DNA of 64,000 nt from the NCBI RefSeq assembly GCF_900098925.1, contig NZ_LT622359.1:279414-343413 (forward strand), written 5' to 3'. A model generated the notes under the pieces. That model made no database searches. It was not told where the DNA came from and saw only the letters and a program-made list of their open reading frames with translations. Source of the DNA: Bacillus massiliglaciei. GTDB taxonomy: Bacteria; Bacillota; Bacilli; Bacillales; DSM-1321. The position numbers and the translations under genes were made by a program. This document shows positions 63,948 to 64,000 of the stretch, piece after piece (positions within the stretch are counted from its first letter, which is position 1; each line of letters begins with the position of its first letter).

Positions 63948-63976
63948 TTGAAACTTCCTGTCATAATAATTATACT
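63948..63976 (+). promoter_or_regulatory. SigA promoter for a gene beyond the window
   Basis: TTGAAA and TATACT are spaced by exactly 17 bp. No gene follows before the window ends. Confidence 0.65.
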
Positions 63977-64000
63977 TAGTAAAGAATATCCGGCGTACCC

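Overview
The window is chromosomal DNA from an endospore-forming member of the Bacillaceae. The evidence is spore genes (gerQ, rsfA, pbpG), bacillithiol synthesis (bshB2), coproheme decarboxylase (hemQ), a Bacillus-type LiaIHFSR stress operon, strong GGAGG ribosome-binding sites, TTG/GTG starts, and a right half that follows the Bacillus subtilis ywd-ywf-ywg-ywh gene order (pdxK, ung, ywdI, ywdK, gerQ, hemQ, pta, lipL, rsfA, ywfO, ywgA, ywhB, ywhC, ywhD, pbpG, speE, speB). It is not B. subtilis itself: many accessory blocks are interleaved. Gene names were assigned by recognising protein families from memory; no database search was run.

Layout. 1-7 kb: a YhgE/Pip membrane protein divergent from a LysR regulator, an IS3/IS150-family insertion sequence (3084-4557), and a polar amino acid ABC importer. 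7-11 kb: purU, a SIMPL-domain protein, ywbE and a Rieske-FAD oxidoreductase. 11-13 kb: an actin-like ParM/ParR segregation pair preceded by an iteron cluster that looks like a centromere. 13-19.7 kb: a DEAD-box helicase, the liaIHFSR operon and a frameshifted methyltransferase. 19.7-26.6 kb: an ABC-F protein, a resolvase-like protein without its catalytic arginines, a SulP transporter with a UspA partner, and topB. 26.7-27.3 kb: a tandem array of four tiny genes encoding 22-23 residue peptides that share a C-terminal FSPGD motif. 27.4-29.3 kb: a broken membrane MutS-like gene and tRNA-Arg(CCU). 29.4-37.2 kb: a cobalamin riboswitch followed by a ten-gene B12 uptake and salvage operon. 37-43 kb: a deacylase, a two-P-loop ATPase, a HAD phosphatase, a MarR-MFS pair and a YoaS/YozG pair. 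43-47 kb: yojF-bshB2, pdxK, molybdopterin genes moaE-moaD-moeB and a general stress protein. 47-64 kb: the conserved ywd-ywh-spe block, interrupted by a decayed Na+/alanine-type symporter.

How genes work together. BtuFCD imports corrinoids under riboswitch control. The CbiZ domain fused to BtuD removes unusable side chains from salvaged corrinoids, the PduO-type enzyme adenosylates, CobU activates cobinamide, CblT/CblS import and phosphorylate alpha-ribazole, CobS joins the halves and CobC removes phosphate. LiaF-LiaS-LiaR sense envelope stress and drive liaI-liaH. MoaD, MoaE and MoeB form molybdopterin synthase and its activator. ParM, ParR and the iterons have the three parts of a type II partition system.

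Most unusual points: the FSPGD micro-peptide array, the ParMRC-like locus in chromosomal context, a second CobU-like protein with a degenerate P-loop, the catalytically dead-looking resolvase with a LexA-like box, and an unusually high number of broken genes (methyltransferase, MutS-like, YoaS, AGCS symporter). Some of these could be single-base sequence errors, but the symporter and MutS-like genes carry changes that are hard to explain that way.
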